A stretch of DNA of 64,000 nucleotides from Spirosoma sp. 48-14 (lineage in GTDB: Bacteria > Bacteroidota > Bacteroidia > Cytophagales > Spirosomataceae), in NCBI RefSeq assembly GCF_001898575.1, contig NZ_MKUD01000037.1, forward strand, positions 1-64,000, read 5' to 3'. The position numbers and the translations under genes were made by a program. Below, piece after piece: positions 33,788 to 42,964 of the stretch. The number at the start of each line of letters is the position of its first letter. Position 1 is the stretch's first letter. The notes beneath the pieces are model-generated. The model had not been told where the DNA came from, ran no database searches, and saw only the letters and a program-made list of their open reading frames with translations.

Positions 33788-34951
33788 ATGGATCATTTGC
33801 ACCAGTCTTTTAGCGTACGCTTTTCGTATAGTGTTTTTTTTACCGAGCGACTTTTCGATTCGACCAATACTATTTTTGCCGACTTTTTTAAGCAACAATT
33901 GGCCGGAGGTTCTCGTAAAAAGCTCCTTTTTGTTATTGATTCGGGCGTTATTGCGGCCCATCCCTCTTTACAGACAGACATTGCCCAGTACTTCGCTCAG
34001 GAATCTGATAATCTGGAACTTATCCAGGACATACTGGTGATACCAGGTGGTGAAACAGCCAAAAACGACCCTGATTTTGTCGAAACAATTGTCAATGCTG
34101 TTGATCTGTACGGTATTGACCGCCATTCGTATGTGGTTGCCCTGGGTGGCGGGTCGTTGCTCGATCTGGTTGGGTATGCGGCTGCTATTTCACACCGGGG
34201 TATTCGCCATATTCGGATTCCGACTACGGTGCTATCGCAAAACGATTCGGGCGTCGGGGTCAAGAATGGCGTCAATTATCGGGGCAAGAAAAATTTTCTC
34301 GGCACGTTTGTACCGCCTGTAGCCGTATTCAACGATAGTCAGTTTCTGACCACATTGGATGATCGCGACTGGCGGGCAGGTATTTCGGAGGCCATTAAGG
34401 TAGCGTTGATTAAAGATGCCTCGTTTTTTGAGTGGATCGAACAACATGCCGAACAACTGGCTGCCCGCGACATGACAGCGATGCATTATCTCATTCATCG
34501 GTGTGCCCAAATGCATCTCGACCATATTGCCGGGGGTGATCCGTTCGAAATGGGTTCATCACGGCCACTGGATTTTGGCCACTGGAGCGCGCATAAACTC
34601 GAACAGTTAAGCGATTTTGAAATCCGGCATGGTGAAGCCGTAGCGATTGGTATCGCCATGGATAGTTTATATTCAAATCGGTTAGGCTGGATTAGTGATA
34701 CCGACGTAAACCGGATACTTGGTACCCTGCGAACGCTTGGCTTTTCACTTTACCACCCCATGCTCGACTTTAACGACAGCGAAGGGGTTTTAAAAGGTCT
34801 TTCGGAGTTCCGCGAACATTTGGGTGGTCAATTGACCATCATGTTGTTAAGCGCTATCGGTAAGGGGGTAGAAGTTCACGAGATGGATACAACCCGCATT
34901 CGACAGGCGATCGCAACGCTACGGGAAAACGAATTGTCAGCTATCCTTTAA
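33788..34951 (+). CDS. eboD: EboD, 3-dehydroquinate-synthase-like cyclase of the ebo cluster
   Basis: This 387-residue member of the sugar-phosphate-cyclase superfamily has NAD-binding ALGGGSLLD (residues 118-126) and metal ligands at Glu201 (GISEAIKVALI), His265 (LDFGHWSAHKLE) and His281 (IRHGEAVAIG). The AroB signature NFGHTFGHA is changed to DFGHWSAHK, which separates EboD from housekeeping dehydroquinate synthase. It presumably makes a cyclitol from a sugar phosphate as the core of the ebo metabolite. eboE follows after 78 bases. Confidence 0.85.
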   Translation: MDHLHQSFSVRFSYSVFFTERLFDSTNTIFADFFKQQLAGGSRKKLLFVIDSGVIAAHPSLQTDIAQYFAQESDNLELIQDILVIPGGETAKNDPDFVETIVNAVDLYGIDRHSYVVALGGGSLLDLVGYAAAISHRGIRHIRIPTTVLSQNDSGVGVKNGVNYRGKKNFLGTFVPPVAVFNDSQFLTTLDDRDWRAGISEAIKVALIKDASFFEWIEQHAEQLAARDMTAMHYLIHRCAQMHLDHIAGGDPFEMGSSRPLDFGHWSAHKLEQLSDFEIRHGEAVAIGIAMDSLYSNRLGWISDTDVNRILGTLRTLGFSLYHPMLDFNDSEGVLKGLSEFREHLGGQLTIMLLSAIGKGVEVHEMDTTRIRQAIATLRENELSAIL

Positions 34952-35029
34952 TCAACCCAGTTTCGTTAACAACAGGTACGACGGCACTCGGATGCTGTCT
35001 TCGTTAAGGTTCTGTGGATAACGCTTATT

Positions 35030-36256
35030 ATGAAAACATCGCTGGGCCACCTCGGATATTGCACCAACATTCATGCGGGAGAAAGCTGGGCCGATCATTT
35101 TGCGGCCATCCAGCAGGCTATACCCGAGTTAAAGCAGCGCTTATCGCCCAATGCTCCATTTGGTATTGGCCTCCGCCTGTCGAACCAGGCCAGTGAAGAA
35201 CTTGAGCTTCCCGAAAACCTGATTGCTTTTCAGCACTGGCTCGCCCAAAACGATTGCTATGTGTACACGATGAACGGATTTCCGTTTGGTGGTTTCCATG
35301 ATACAATCGTGAAAGATCAGGTGCATGCGCCCGACTGGACAACCGAAGCGCGGGTTGAGTATACCAAACGGTTATTCCGTCTGCTCTCCGTGCTGTTACC
35401 CGTTGATGAGCTGGGCAATGCCATTCAGGGTAGCGTATCGACATCGCCCCTCTCCTATCGGTACTGGTTTGAGTGGCAACAGCCTGCCGCCCGCGATTAT
35501 ATCTTTTCGCTTACTACGCAGAATATCCTCGAAGTGGTAGCAGAATTGGTCCGGCTTCACAAGCAAACCGACCGGCTTATGCACCTCGATCTGGAACCTG
35601 AACCCGATGGGGTTATCGAGACGGCGGATGAATTTATCAGTTGGTTTACGGAGTATCTGTTGCCCATGGGCATCGAGCAACTCACCAACGAATTTGGGAT
35701 GACTGATGCCGAAGCGGAGGCTACTATCTGCGAACACGTTCGGTTGTGTTACGATGTCTGTCATTTTGCGGTGGGCTACGAACGCCCGGCCGAAGTACTT
35801 GACAAGCTGAAAGAATATGGTTTACGGGTCGGTAAAATCCAGATTAGCGCAGCTCTAAAAGCGCAATACCCGGATGATCCAGCTGGCCGTACCGCCGTTC
35901 GACAGGCTTTCGAGCAGTTCAACGAACCGACCTATCTGCATCAGGTCGTTGCCCGCTCAACCGACAATACACTGGTCCGATTCCCGGATTTACCAGAAGC
36001 CCTTGCCGCTTTGAACGAATCGCACAGCGAATGGCGATCCCATTTCCACGTCCCTCTGTTTGTGGCCGATTATGGTGTTCTGCAATCTACTCAGGACGAC
36101 ATTGTGGAGGTGCTGCGGCTCCAGGCTGAACGACGCTTTACTAATCAGCTCGAAGTAGAAACCTACACCTGGGGCGTATTGCCTGATGATCTGAAGAAAG
36201 ATCTGGTCGACTCCATCGAGCGCGAGATGAAATGGGTCGTTGAGCAACTAGAGTAG
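35030..36256 (+). CDS. eboE: EboE, TIM-barrel protein of the ebo cluster
   Basis: This 408-residue protein matches the EboE (metabolite traffic) family, a xylose-isomerase-like TIM barrel. It begins with the family opening TSLGHLGYCTNIHAGESW and has TMNGFPFGGFH near residue 85, LDLEPEPDGVIE near 190, and CYDVCHFAVGYE near 240, with acidic and histidine residues that could hold a metal. The name comes from the ebo cluster, not from shown chemistry. It is the second gene of the eboDE pair; a hairpin cassette follows. Confidence 0.87.
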   Translation: MKTSLGHLGYCTNIHAGESWADHFAAIQQAIPELKQRLSPNAPFGIGLRLSNQASEELELPENLIAFQHWLAQNDCYVYTMNGFPFGGFHDTIVKDQVHAPDWTTEARVEYTKRLFRLLSVLLPVDELGNAIQGSVSTSPLSYRYWFEWQQPAARDYIFSLTTQNILEVVAELVRLHKQTDRLMHLDLEPEPDGVIETADEFISWFTEYLLPMGIEQLTNEFGMTDAEAEATICEHVRLCYDVCHFAVGYERPAEVLDKLKEYGLRVGKIQISAALKAQYPDDPAGRTAVRQAFEQFNEPTYLHQVVARSTDNTLVRFPDLPEALAALNESHSEWRSHFHVPLFVADYGVLQSTQDDIVEVLRLQAERRFTNQLEVETYTWGVLPDDLKKDLVDSIEREMKWVVEQLE

Positions 36257-36271
36257 ATTTTGCTACCTGGG

Positions 36272-36395
36272 CCGCGAATCATGTATTCGTGGTGGCAGGT
36301 TCTTACAACCTGCCCTGTACGGTTTCTCAAAACCGAGTCAGACAAACCGTTCGGTTTTGAGAAACCGCACAAGGGCAGATTTGAGAATCTGCCCT
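36272..36395. repeat. Cassette of short palindromes after eboE
   Basis: Five hairpins follow one another: 36272-36292, 36294-36314 (GGCAGGTT/AACCTGCC), 36320-36335 (CGGTTTCTCAAAACCG), 36352-36367 (CGGTTTTGAGAAACCG) and 36372-36395 (arms AGGGCAGATT/AATCTGCCCT). The last three have CTCA or TGAG loops, and the third and fourth are also complementary to each other. It lies between the convergent eboE and TonB receptor genes. Confidence 0.7.
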
Positions 36396-36515
36396 CACCC
36401 TACATGGGAAAATGCTGTAAGCTGACTAACTCAGACAACGTCTAAAGAAACGTTCTCTTCATTCGAGAAAAGTCTTAGAACCGGGGTATCCTGCCAGGGG
36501 CTTTGTCGTTCTGGC

Positions 36516-39500
36516 TTAGAAGAAGCTGAAGCGTGCGCCAAGCTGAACCTGGAATGGATCGCCCGAAGGTGTAACGGCTCCTGTATTGTTAACCCGGTAA
36601 TTATACTGCGGCACTGCTGCGTTGAAGCCCGGTAAGGCAGCTGTCGTACTCGTTGCAGGAACACTCAACGCATACAGCGCCTGCGTACCCAGTGACTTGT
36701 TTGTCCCCCAATCTCTTTTCAGCAGATTCGTAAAATTGAACACATCAGCCGATAGTTCAAGGGCGTAATTCTTACCGAATCGGAACCGTTTCAGCGCCCG
36801 GATGTCCAGTACACCATAGAAACCATTGATTCCACCATTCCGCTCGGCAATCCGGCCAGAATACGCTTCGATGTAATTTTTCAGACTCTGGCTGGCAGCA
36901 GGGTTATCGAGTAGCGCTTGCAGACCCGTCCGAACGTTGGCGGCTACTTCGGGATTGTTCCGATCAAATACAAAAGCTAGATCGTTAGTCGCAACAAAGT
37001 CACCGTTGGTATTAGCGCCAGAAAGCAGCGAGTAGCGTGTACCGCCAATACCCGTATACCGGAAGCCTAGCGTAACGCCAAAGAACGACGGCAACGTACC
37101 GTATACGACAACCTTGTTACGGAAATGGTTATCGGAATACGTCATATTGCTGAGATTGCGTGGATCATCTTTTACAGGCAACACCAGCGTAGCCGTGTTG
37201 GCCACGTTACCATTGTAAGTAACATTGTCGCGGGTATCATTCCAGGTGTAGCTCGCCGTGATTTCGCCATCCCGGAAATATTGCCACGTAGCATCAACTA
37301 CAGCCGCAAACTGATTCACCCGGCCTTCGCTGTTCAGTTCCAGCACCCGCCCCAGTCGATTGCTGATCCGCCCCTGCTGCCAGTCGCCCACCCCTGTCGT
37401 CGGCATAGAAGCCAGCGGTACATATACACCCCGATTCGCTTCGTTGGCCAGCCGGAAGAATGGTTCTGCCACCATATTCCGGTCGATGTACATATAGTTA
37501 TTACGTCCCAGCGACATGTACCCCGACACACCAACTTTTAACCGATCCGTCAGGAAGCGCGAGTACGAAACGTTGGCCTTGTAGAGCACGGGTATTTTAG
37601 CGTCGGCGCCAGTCATGTTGATGGTTGGCACCTGAAACTGGGTCAGTGTCGGAATACTGGAAGCATTTTGCCGGTAGGCTGCAAAATCTGGCGTCGGTAC
37701 GTTGGCTCCTCGCACATCGACCGTAGCAAAGTGCTTACCATCGAAGGTCAGGTTGTTGATCAGCATGTAGTTGTTAATATCTGACGCAAATACCCCGGCT
37801 CCCATCCGGATAAACGTGCGGTGTTCGTTATTAACGTCCCAGTTAAATTGGATACGCGGTTGCGCAATAAAGGATTTGATCTGGTTGTCGGTACGGAGTT
37901 TCAGATCATCGAATACCACCTGATTGAACTGGGCTTTGGGGTAAATCGAATAGTCGAAACGCAGTCCAGCGGTCATTTCCAGTTCTGGTCGCAAGTGCGT
38001 GCTGAGTTGTCCGTAAGCGCCCAGGTTATATATATTGCCGTAAACGGTCGGATCGGCTACGAGGGGCACCTCGCGGTAGAACCGATACGGCTTGAGGTTA
38101 TTAAAATTATCGAGTGCCGACCCGGACGCGTCGTTGATGAAATGAAACCGACCATTTACTTCACTGCCATACAGCGATTTAGCATGTGTGTACATCAGAT
38201 CGGCGCCGAACGTGTACTGTACCCGGTCGGTATTGTAGTAAAAATTGTCGACCAGTTGCAGCACATTGTTCGTAAACCCTTCCTGCGCAAAGCGATGACC
38301 ACCCATCTGAATATTGGTCGACAACGTTTTTCCGTCCACCGTCGATGTGACGTTCTCTACGATATTACGTGGGATATTGGCGGCTGGCAACTGATCGCCC
38401 GGAGCACTTTTCTGATAGGTGTAGAGGTATTGAAGTTTCAGTTCGTTGGTAATCTTAGGCGAAACCGTCGTGCGGAGCGTAGCCAGCAAGCTATTGTCAA
38501 TGTTGTAATCGTTCCCGTACGACTCATAAATGTTAATAGCTGTATTGTCGGCCAATCCTAATTTATTCCGATCGTTGGTATAGTTGTCGCGGATCGTCAG
38601 CAGGTTATTGGCGTTGATCTGCCAGTCGATGCGGGCGAAGGCTGCGTCGGTGCCCCGGTTTTTGGGAAACGTACCAAATTGCTGTGTGTTAGCTACCCCA
38701 TACTTGCTACGGGCAATGTCTACATAGCGATTGAGTGTTGCATTGGTCACGTTAAAGCGGCTTTCGTCGAGCGGAGTCTGTACGTCGGCAATAATGAGCG
38801 GGCGCGAATCCTGCTGATGATCCCATACAACGAAGTAGTGTAGTTTGTCCTTGATAATCGGGCCGCCTAACGAAAACCCAAACTGATTGGTCGAGAATGG
38901 TACGTTGCGTACGTTACCGCGAATGTCATACTTGCTCGACAGCCAGTTGGCGCGGGTGTAGTTGAATACGCTCCCGGTTAGTCTGTTCGTTCCTGCCTTC
39001 GTTACGGCACTCACCAGACCGCCCCCAGCCCGGCCGTAAACCACATCATATTGGTTGGTGATGACCTTGAACTCCCGAACGGCTTCAATCGAGATGGAGT
39101 ACGGAGCACCGCTACGGCTGGTTGTTGCTCCGGCCGACGTTGGGTTTTTGGCTGTCATCCCATCAATGGTGTAGTTGGTGGATGAACCAAGCTGCCCCGA
39201 CAGACTACCGCTACTGTTGGTGAGGGGCGACAGGTTAACGAGCTGCGTAAAATTCCGACCATTGACGGGCATCGAAATCAGTGTTTTGGCGTTAATAGCC
39301 GTAGCCGCTCCCAGATTGTCGGTCTTGTTTTTCAGCCCCGACGCCACTACCTGCACCACTTCGAGCGACTGATCGGCTTCCTGCATGGTCAGGCTGATGC
39401 GGATGGCGTCGCCCTGATTGACCATGTAGCCGGACCGTTTTTGTTCACCATAGCCAATAAACGTAACCCGGATGGTATAGGGACCGCCTAAAGGAATTTC

Positions 39501-39716
39501 CTTAAATGCGTACTCCCCTTTGGCATTGGTTACCGTTCCGGTCGTAAATCCGGTCGATTCGTTGCGCACCTGAACCGTAGCGCCGGGTAGTGGTGATTTC
39601 TCTTTTTCAGAGATCACCCCCGAAATAGAAGCTTGTGTCGTTTGAGCATTCGTTCGATTGATGAAAAAACTAACTAAAAATAGAAGGATAGCACTAAATA
39701 GTAGGCCTTTTTTCAT
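36516..39716 (-). CDS. TonB-dependent receptor (Oar-like) with carboxypeptidase-like domain
   Basis: This outer-membrane receptor has 1066 residues. Signal peptide 1-24, then a CarboxypepD_reg domain (about 28-115: ISGVISEKEKSPLPGATVQV), a plug domain (LISMPVNGRNFTQLVNLSPL, TNYTIDGMTAKNP) and a long beta barrel ending QVQLGARFSFF. No SusD-like partner is adjacent, so it belongs to the stand-alone Oar-like group rather than a PUL pair. The imported ligand is unknown. It sits between eboE and eboF and faces away from eboF, so an ebo link cannot be excluded. Confidence 0.9.
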   Translation of the reverse strand: MKKGLLFSAILLFLVSFFINRTNAQTTQASISGVISEKEKSPLPGATVQVRNESTGFTTGTVTNAKGEYAFKEIPLGGPYTIRVTFIGYGEQKRSGYMVNQGDAIRISLTMQEADQSLEVVQVVASGLKNKTDNLGAATAINAKTLISMPVNGRNFTQLVNLSPLTNSSGSLSGQLGSSTNYTIDGMTAKNPTSAGATTSRSGAPYSISIEAVREFKVITNQYDVVYGRAGGGLVSAVTKAGTNRLTGSVFNYTRANWLSSKYDIRGNVRNVPFSTNQFGFSLGGPIIKDKLHYFVVWDHQQDSRPLIIADVQTPLDESRFNVTNATLNRYVDIARSKYGVANTQQFGTFPKNRGTDAAFARIDWQINANNLLTIRDNYTNDRNKLGLADNTAINIYESYGNDYNIDNSLLATLRTTVSPKITNELKLQYLYTYQKSAPGDQLPAANIPRNIVENVTSTVDGKTLSTNIQMGGHRFAQEGFTNNVLQLVDNFYYNTDRVQYTFGADLMYTHAKSLYGSEVNGRFHFINDASGSALDNFNNLKPYRFYREVPLVADPTVYGNIYNLGAYGQLSTHLRPELEMTAGLRFDYSIYPKAQFNQVVFDDLKLRTDNQIKSFIAQPRIQFNWDVNNEHRTFIRMGAGVFASDINNYMLINNLTFDGKHFATVDVRGANVPTPDFAAYRQNASSIPTLTQFQVPTINMTGADAKIPVLYKANVSYSRFLTDRLKVGVSGYMSLGRNNYMYIDRNMVAEPFFRLANEANRGVYVPLASMPTTGVGDWQQGRISNRLGRVLELNSEGRVNQFAAVVDATWQYFRDGEITASYTWNDTRDNVTYNGNVANTATLVLPVKDDPRNLSNMTYSDNHFRNKVVVYGTLPSFFGVTLGFRYTGIGGTRYSLLSGANTNGDFVATNDLAFVFDRNNPEVAANVRTGLQALLDNPAASQSLKNYIEAYSGRIAERNGGINGFYGVLDIRALKRFRFGKNYALELSADVFNFTNLLKRDWGTNKSLGTQALYALSVPATSTTAALPGFNAAVPQYNYRVNNTGAVTPSGDPFQVQLGARFSFF

Positions 39717-39976
39717 TTGACAACTGAGTAGTTATGAGTTGCAAAGAGAGTGCCCGCGTTTTAACTGAATTTTAACCAACTCTTACCTTATCATTACCAT
39801 TATCCAAACCGGAGTTAACGATTTAATTATATCAGACACTATCAGGCCAACCTAGTAATCAGTATGGTAGAATAACCATTTTCGCGCTTTATTGCAGAGA
39901 ACCATAACGGCCTTCAAAACCGTTCTACTGGCAGATTCTATACTTTTATAGCAGATTTTCCTTCGTTCAGATAACC

Positions 39977-41359
39977 ATGCAAAAGACCGTAGTACTCGAC
40001 GTTGTAGGGCTGTCGTATTCGCTCATTGGCGAGCACACACCTTTTTTGAAACAATGGTTTGCCAGCAAACATCAGGCAACCATCGACCCGATGCTTCCGG
40101 CTGTTACGACCTCTGTTCAATCGACCTATGTAACGGGTAAATGGCCCAGCGAAACGGGCATCGTCGGCAATGGCTGGTACGACCGAACAGACTCCGAAGT
40201 GAAATTCTGGAAACAGTCGAACAAGCTGGTAGCAGGTGAAAAAATCTGGGAACGGGCGAAGAAGATTGACTCCAATTTTACAGTTTCCAAGATGTTCTGG
40301 TGGTACAATATGTACTCAACCGCTGATTTTTCGGCCACGCCCCGCCCCCAGTACCCATCCGATGGCCTGAAAATCCCCGACTGCTACACCCACCCCGGCG
40401 ACCTTCGCGATAGACTACAGAAAGAGCTGGGTACGTTTCCACTTTTTCAGTTCTGGGGCCCAGCCACTACCATAAAAAGTAGCCGATGGATTGCCGATGC
40501 GTCTACGCTGGTTGATAAGTGGCACCACCCGACTTTAACCCTGATTTACCTGCCGCATCTGGATTATTGCCTCCAGAAATTCGGTCAGGACTTTTCGAAA
40601 ATTGCCAATGATCTGCGCGAGATCGACGACGTTTGCCGCGACCTGATTCAGTATTACGAGAAAGAAGGCGCCGAAGTGATTGTGTTGTCGGAGTATGGCA
40701 TCACGAACGTCGATAACCCGATTCATATTAACCGCATCCTGCGCGAAGCGGGTATGATCCGCTACCGGGAAGAACGAGGACTGGAAGTGTTCGATGCGGG
40801 TGCTTCCCCCGCCTTTGCTACACCCGATCATCAGATTGCCCACGTATACATCAATGATCAGTCGGTATTTGATAAGGTTCGTTCATTACTCGAAAAAACG
40901 CCCGGTATCGAGTTGGTACTGGACAAAGAGCAACAGAAGCAGTACCATATCGATCACGAGCGGTCGGGAGATCTGGTCGTAGTAGCCGATGCCCGTAGCT
41001 GGTTTACGTATTACTACTGGCTGGACGACGCACGCGCTCCCGATTATGCCCGACTGGTAGCCATCCACCAAAAGCCAGGTTACGACCCTGTAGAGATGTT
41101 TATGGACCAGACGAACCCGCTCATTAAACTGAGAGCGGGCTACAAATTGGGGCGCAAGCTACTTGGCTTCCGGTACTTGATGGACGTTATCTCGCTGGAT
41201 GCTAACCTCGTAAAGGGCTCTCACGGACGAGTCGGTACGGCCCCCGAACATCACCCAGTTTTTGTCAGTAGTCGAAACGTTGGGAAATCACTGTCGGCTA
41301 TTTCTGTTTATGATCAGATCTGGGAAACGTTATCAGCCAACGTATTAGTGAGCAAATAA
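39977..41359 (+). CDS. eboF: EboF, nucleotide-pyrophosphatase/alkaline-phosphatase-like protein of the ebo cluster
   Basis: This 460-residue enzyme has the alkaline-phosphatase superfamily fold. VVLDVVGLS holds the first metal Asp8, LPAVTTSVQSTYVTG the probable Thr nucleophile (44-45), NGWYDR follows, LPHLDYCLQKFG (Asp/His ligands) is near 195, and IVLSEYGIT stands where many relatives have SDHGM. A late GSHGRVGTAPEHHPVF segment gives the last histidines. No signal peptide, so it is cytoplasmic. It is the sixth ebo gene but 3.7 kb from eboE with the TonB receptor between. Confidence 0.85.
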   Translation: MQKTVVLDVVGLSYSLIGEHTPFLKQWFASKHQATIDPMLPAVTTSVQSTYVTGKWPSETGIVGNGWYDRTDSEVKFWKQSNKLVAGEKIWERAKKIDSNFTVSKMFWWYNMYSTADFSATPRPQYPSDGLKIPDCYTHPGDLRDRLQKELGTFPLFQFWGPATTIKSSRWIADASTLVDKWHHPTLTLIYLPHLDYCLQKFGQDFSKIANDLREIDDVCRDLIQYYEKEGAEVIVLSEYGITNVDNPIHINRILREAGMIRYREERGLEVFDAGASPAFATPDHQIAHVYINDQSVFDKVRSLLEKTPGIELVLDKEQQKQYHIDHERSGDLVVVADARSWFTYYYWLDDARAPDYARLVAIHQKPGYDPVEMFMDQTNPLIKLRAGYKLGRKLLGFRYLMDVISLDANLVKGSHGRVGTAPEHHPVFVSSRNVGKSLSAISVYDQIWETLSANVLVSK

Positions 41360-41445
41360 TGAACAATGTATAATGCAAAATGTACAATGAATAATTGTCG
41401 TAGTGCCCTTATTCATTATACATTTTGCATTATACATTGTTCATT
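41358..41445. repeat. Heptad inverted-repeat array after eboF
   Basis: The left arm has five exact 7-bp units (AATGAAC, AATGTAT, AATGCAA, AATGTAC, AATGAAT) and shares two bases with the eboF stop codon. The right arm at 41411-41445 (ATTCATT, ATACATT, TTGCATT, ATACATT, GTTCATT) is the exact complement of the whole left arm. It is the best-preserved array of the window. Confidence 0.85.
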
Positions 41446-41485
41446 ACTTATTGGTTATTTGGGCGAAAGCATCTAATTTAAACCT

Positions 41486-42022
41486 ATGAAAGCGATCGTC
41501 CCTCTTTTACTGTTGCTCTCGGCTTGCTCCACTCATCGACCGACGGCCGTGAATGCTCCTGCCGATGGTGCCGAATATTATCAGGCCAACCAGCCGATTG
41601 CGGGCTATCAACAACGTCTGTATCCAGATCCGCAGGGGGGCTTAGGGCATTCGCAGGACCCGGACATTAAAGTCACCGATATTCGCCTGACGGCCAGCTA
41701 TACAGTGTTGTACATGAACTTCGGTAAAGACCCTCACGGCCACGACAATAATTACTACGGCACCAGTAGTATTTCCTTCAACCCGAAGGCCGTGCTGGCA
41801 ACATCCGATGGCAAGAAAACCTATGCCCTTGTCAAGACCGAAGGGATTCCTATATCGCCCGAAACCCGTGATATTAAGAATGATGAAAAAGTACCCTTTA
41901 TTCTGTATTTCGAACGGCTGGACAAGGGGGTTGAATCGTTCGACCTGTTTGAATGCAAAAGCGATAATCAAAACTCCTGTTTCAATGTAGCTGGCATGAC
42001 TGTACGTAATCCAATCGATTGA
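41486..42022 (+). CDS. Lipoprotein with a domain shared by the OmpA-like protein at 56.6 kb
   Basis: This exported lipoprotein of 178 residues has a lipobox LLLSAC with Cys14. The mature part (residues 58-178) matches the N-terminal half of the OmpA-family lipoprotein at 56645: DIKVTDIRLTASYTVLYMNF, YALVKTEGIPI, FILYFERLDKGVESFDLFEC and a final NVAGMTVRNP. I know no family name for this domain. Two cysteines near the end (FECKSD, SCFNV) may pair. Function unknown; a cell-envelope role is likely. Confidence 0.75.
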   Translation: MKAIVPLLLLLSACSTHRPTAVNAPADGAEYYQANQPIAGYQQRLYPDPQGGLGHSQDPDIKVTDIRLTASYTVLYMNFGKDPHGHDNNYYGTSSISFNPKAVLATSDGKKTYALVKTEGIPISPETRDIKNDEKVPFILYFERLDKGVESFDLFECKSDNQNSCFNVAGMTVRNPID

Positions 42023-42127
42023 GTAACATAACAGCCAAAATAATCTATCTTTTTCTGTTCATATATACACCGAATCCGGTAATCTGGCGTTAATTTTATA
42101 ATTTCCAGTCGATTATACTGTTTGATT

Positions 42128-42637
42128 ATGGTGTTGATTACCTCCGTGAGCCGTCGCTTACGCACTCCTCTTTTTTTATCTATCAGTCTGTTTATCACTG
42201 TACTTACCTTTGCACAGGTCAACTTAGCCTATCGCTTACTTAACGGATATACGCTGAGCAGTGAGGCATCGGTCAATAAGAATAAGCCTACCGTATTTGT
42301 GCTCAGCGAAACCGAAGCTTTTGAAAAGGTTTTTAATCCAGCCGTTACAACTAAACGGCCCGATGCTATAAATTTCACGAAAGAAGCGGCAATTGGTATT
42401 GTTCTTCCTCCTACAACCAAGCCCCCTAAGCTTTCGATCAGCAAAGTCTTTGTTCAGGATTCAGTTTTAACAGTACGTTATATACGGCTAGCGGATACAA
42501 CGCTGACCCAGCACCCACAATTAATCGCTACACAGCCCTTATTATTGGTAGCAGTGCCAAAGCACAACTTCCTGAAGACCAAGCTTGTCGAAAACGGTAA
42601 AGTCGTACAGATCCTCAAAAAACCAGAGGAAGACTAA
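42128..42637 (+). CDS. Hypothetical exported protein, PrcB-like
   Basis: The product has 169 residues with an N-terminal hydrophobic segment (FLSISLFITVLTFAQ) that acts as signal or anchor. The mature part has FVLSETEAFEKVFNP, then FTKEAAIGIVLPPT and VLTVRYIRLADT with LLLVAVPK, a pattern reminiscent of the protease-complex subunit PrcB C-terminal domain. The similarity is weak, and no PrcB partner protease is nearby. The ATG at 42128 is preferred to the TTG two codons earlier. Confidence 0.55.
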   Translation: MVLITSVSRRLRTPLFLSISLFITVLTFAQVNLAYRLLNGYTLSSEASVNKNKPTVFVLSETEAFEKVFNPAVTTKRPDAINFTKEAAIGIVLPPTTKPPKLSISKVFVQDSVLTVRYIRLADTTLTQHPQLIATQPLLLVAVPKHNFLKTKLVENGKVVQILKKPEED

Positions 42638-42665
42638 TTTTCCTGTCTATTTACTCACCTACTGA

Positions 42666-42875
42666 TTAGTCGTCGTAGCTAAAGTCAGATTCCAGGCCGA
42701 AATGGATACGCTGCAAACTGGCGATTGCCGCTGACAGGTGCTGGAGCGCATCGCCCACCCGGTCTGCATCTGGATGATTGGCGTCGACCTGCCCCTGTAG
42801 GCTGCTGATCATCGACCGTGTGGCTTCCAATTGGGCTACTGTCTGGTGAAGAACGGGCTTTTGTTCTGGATTCAT
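42666..42875 (-). CDS. Small helical hypothetical protein
   Basis: This 69-residue acidic protein starts MNPEQKPVLHQTVAQLEATRS and is predicted all helical (VAQLEATRSMISSLQGQVD, VGDALQHLSAAIASLQ), with a short acidic tail (DFSYDD). It has a coiled-coil-like heptad feel. No family recognised. It stands between two unrelated genes with its own minus-strand orientation; coding is supported by amphipathic pattern and size only. Confidence 0.55.
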   Translation of the reverse strand: MNPEQKPVLHQTVAQLEATRSMISSLQGQVDANHPDADRVGDALQHLSAAIASLQRIHFGLESDFSYDD

Positions 42876-42964
42876 GCTTAGCAGATTTGGTTTGTTAATA
42901 CACACCCAACTCTCTTCCCCGATTTCTGTTTAGGGTAGCCTCAAAGCGAACGCTTGCAGATCAT

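Noticed and set aside
33788-34951. Calling the cyclase AroB (housekeeping 3-dehydroquinate synthase)
   Set aside because: The AroB motif NFGHTFGHA is replaced by DFGHWSAHK and the next gene is eboE, so EboD fits better.
37821-38561. 246-codon open frame opposite the TonB receptor
   Set aside because: Antisense shadow of a well-supported receptor gene.
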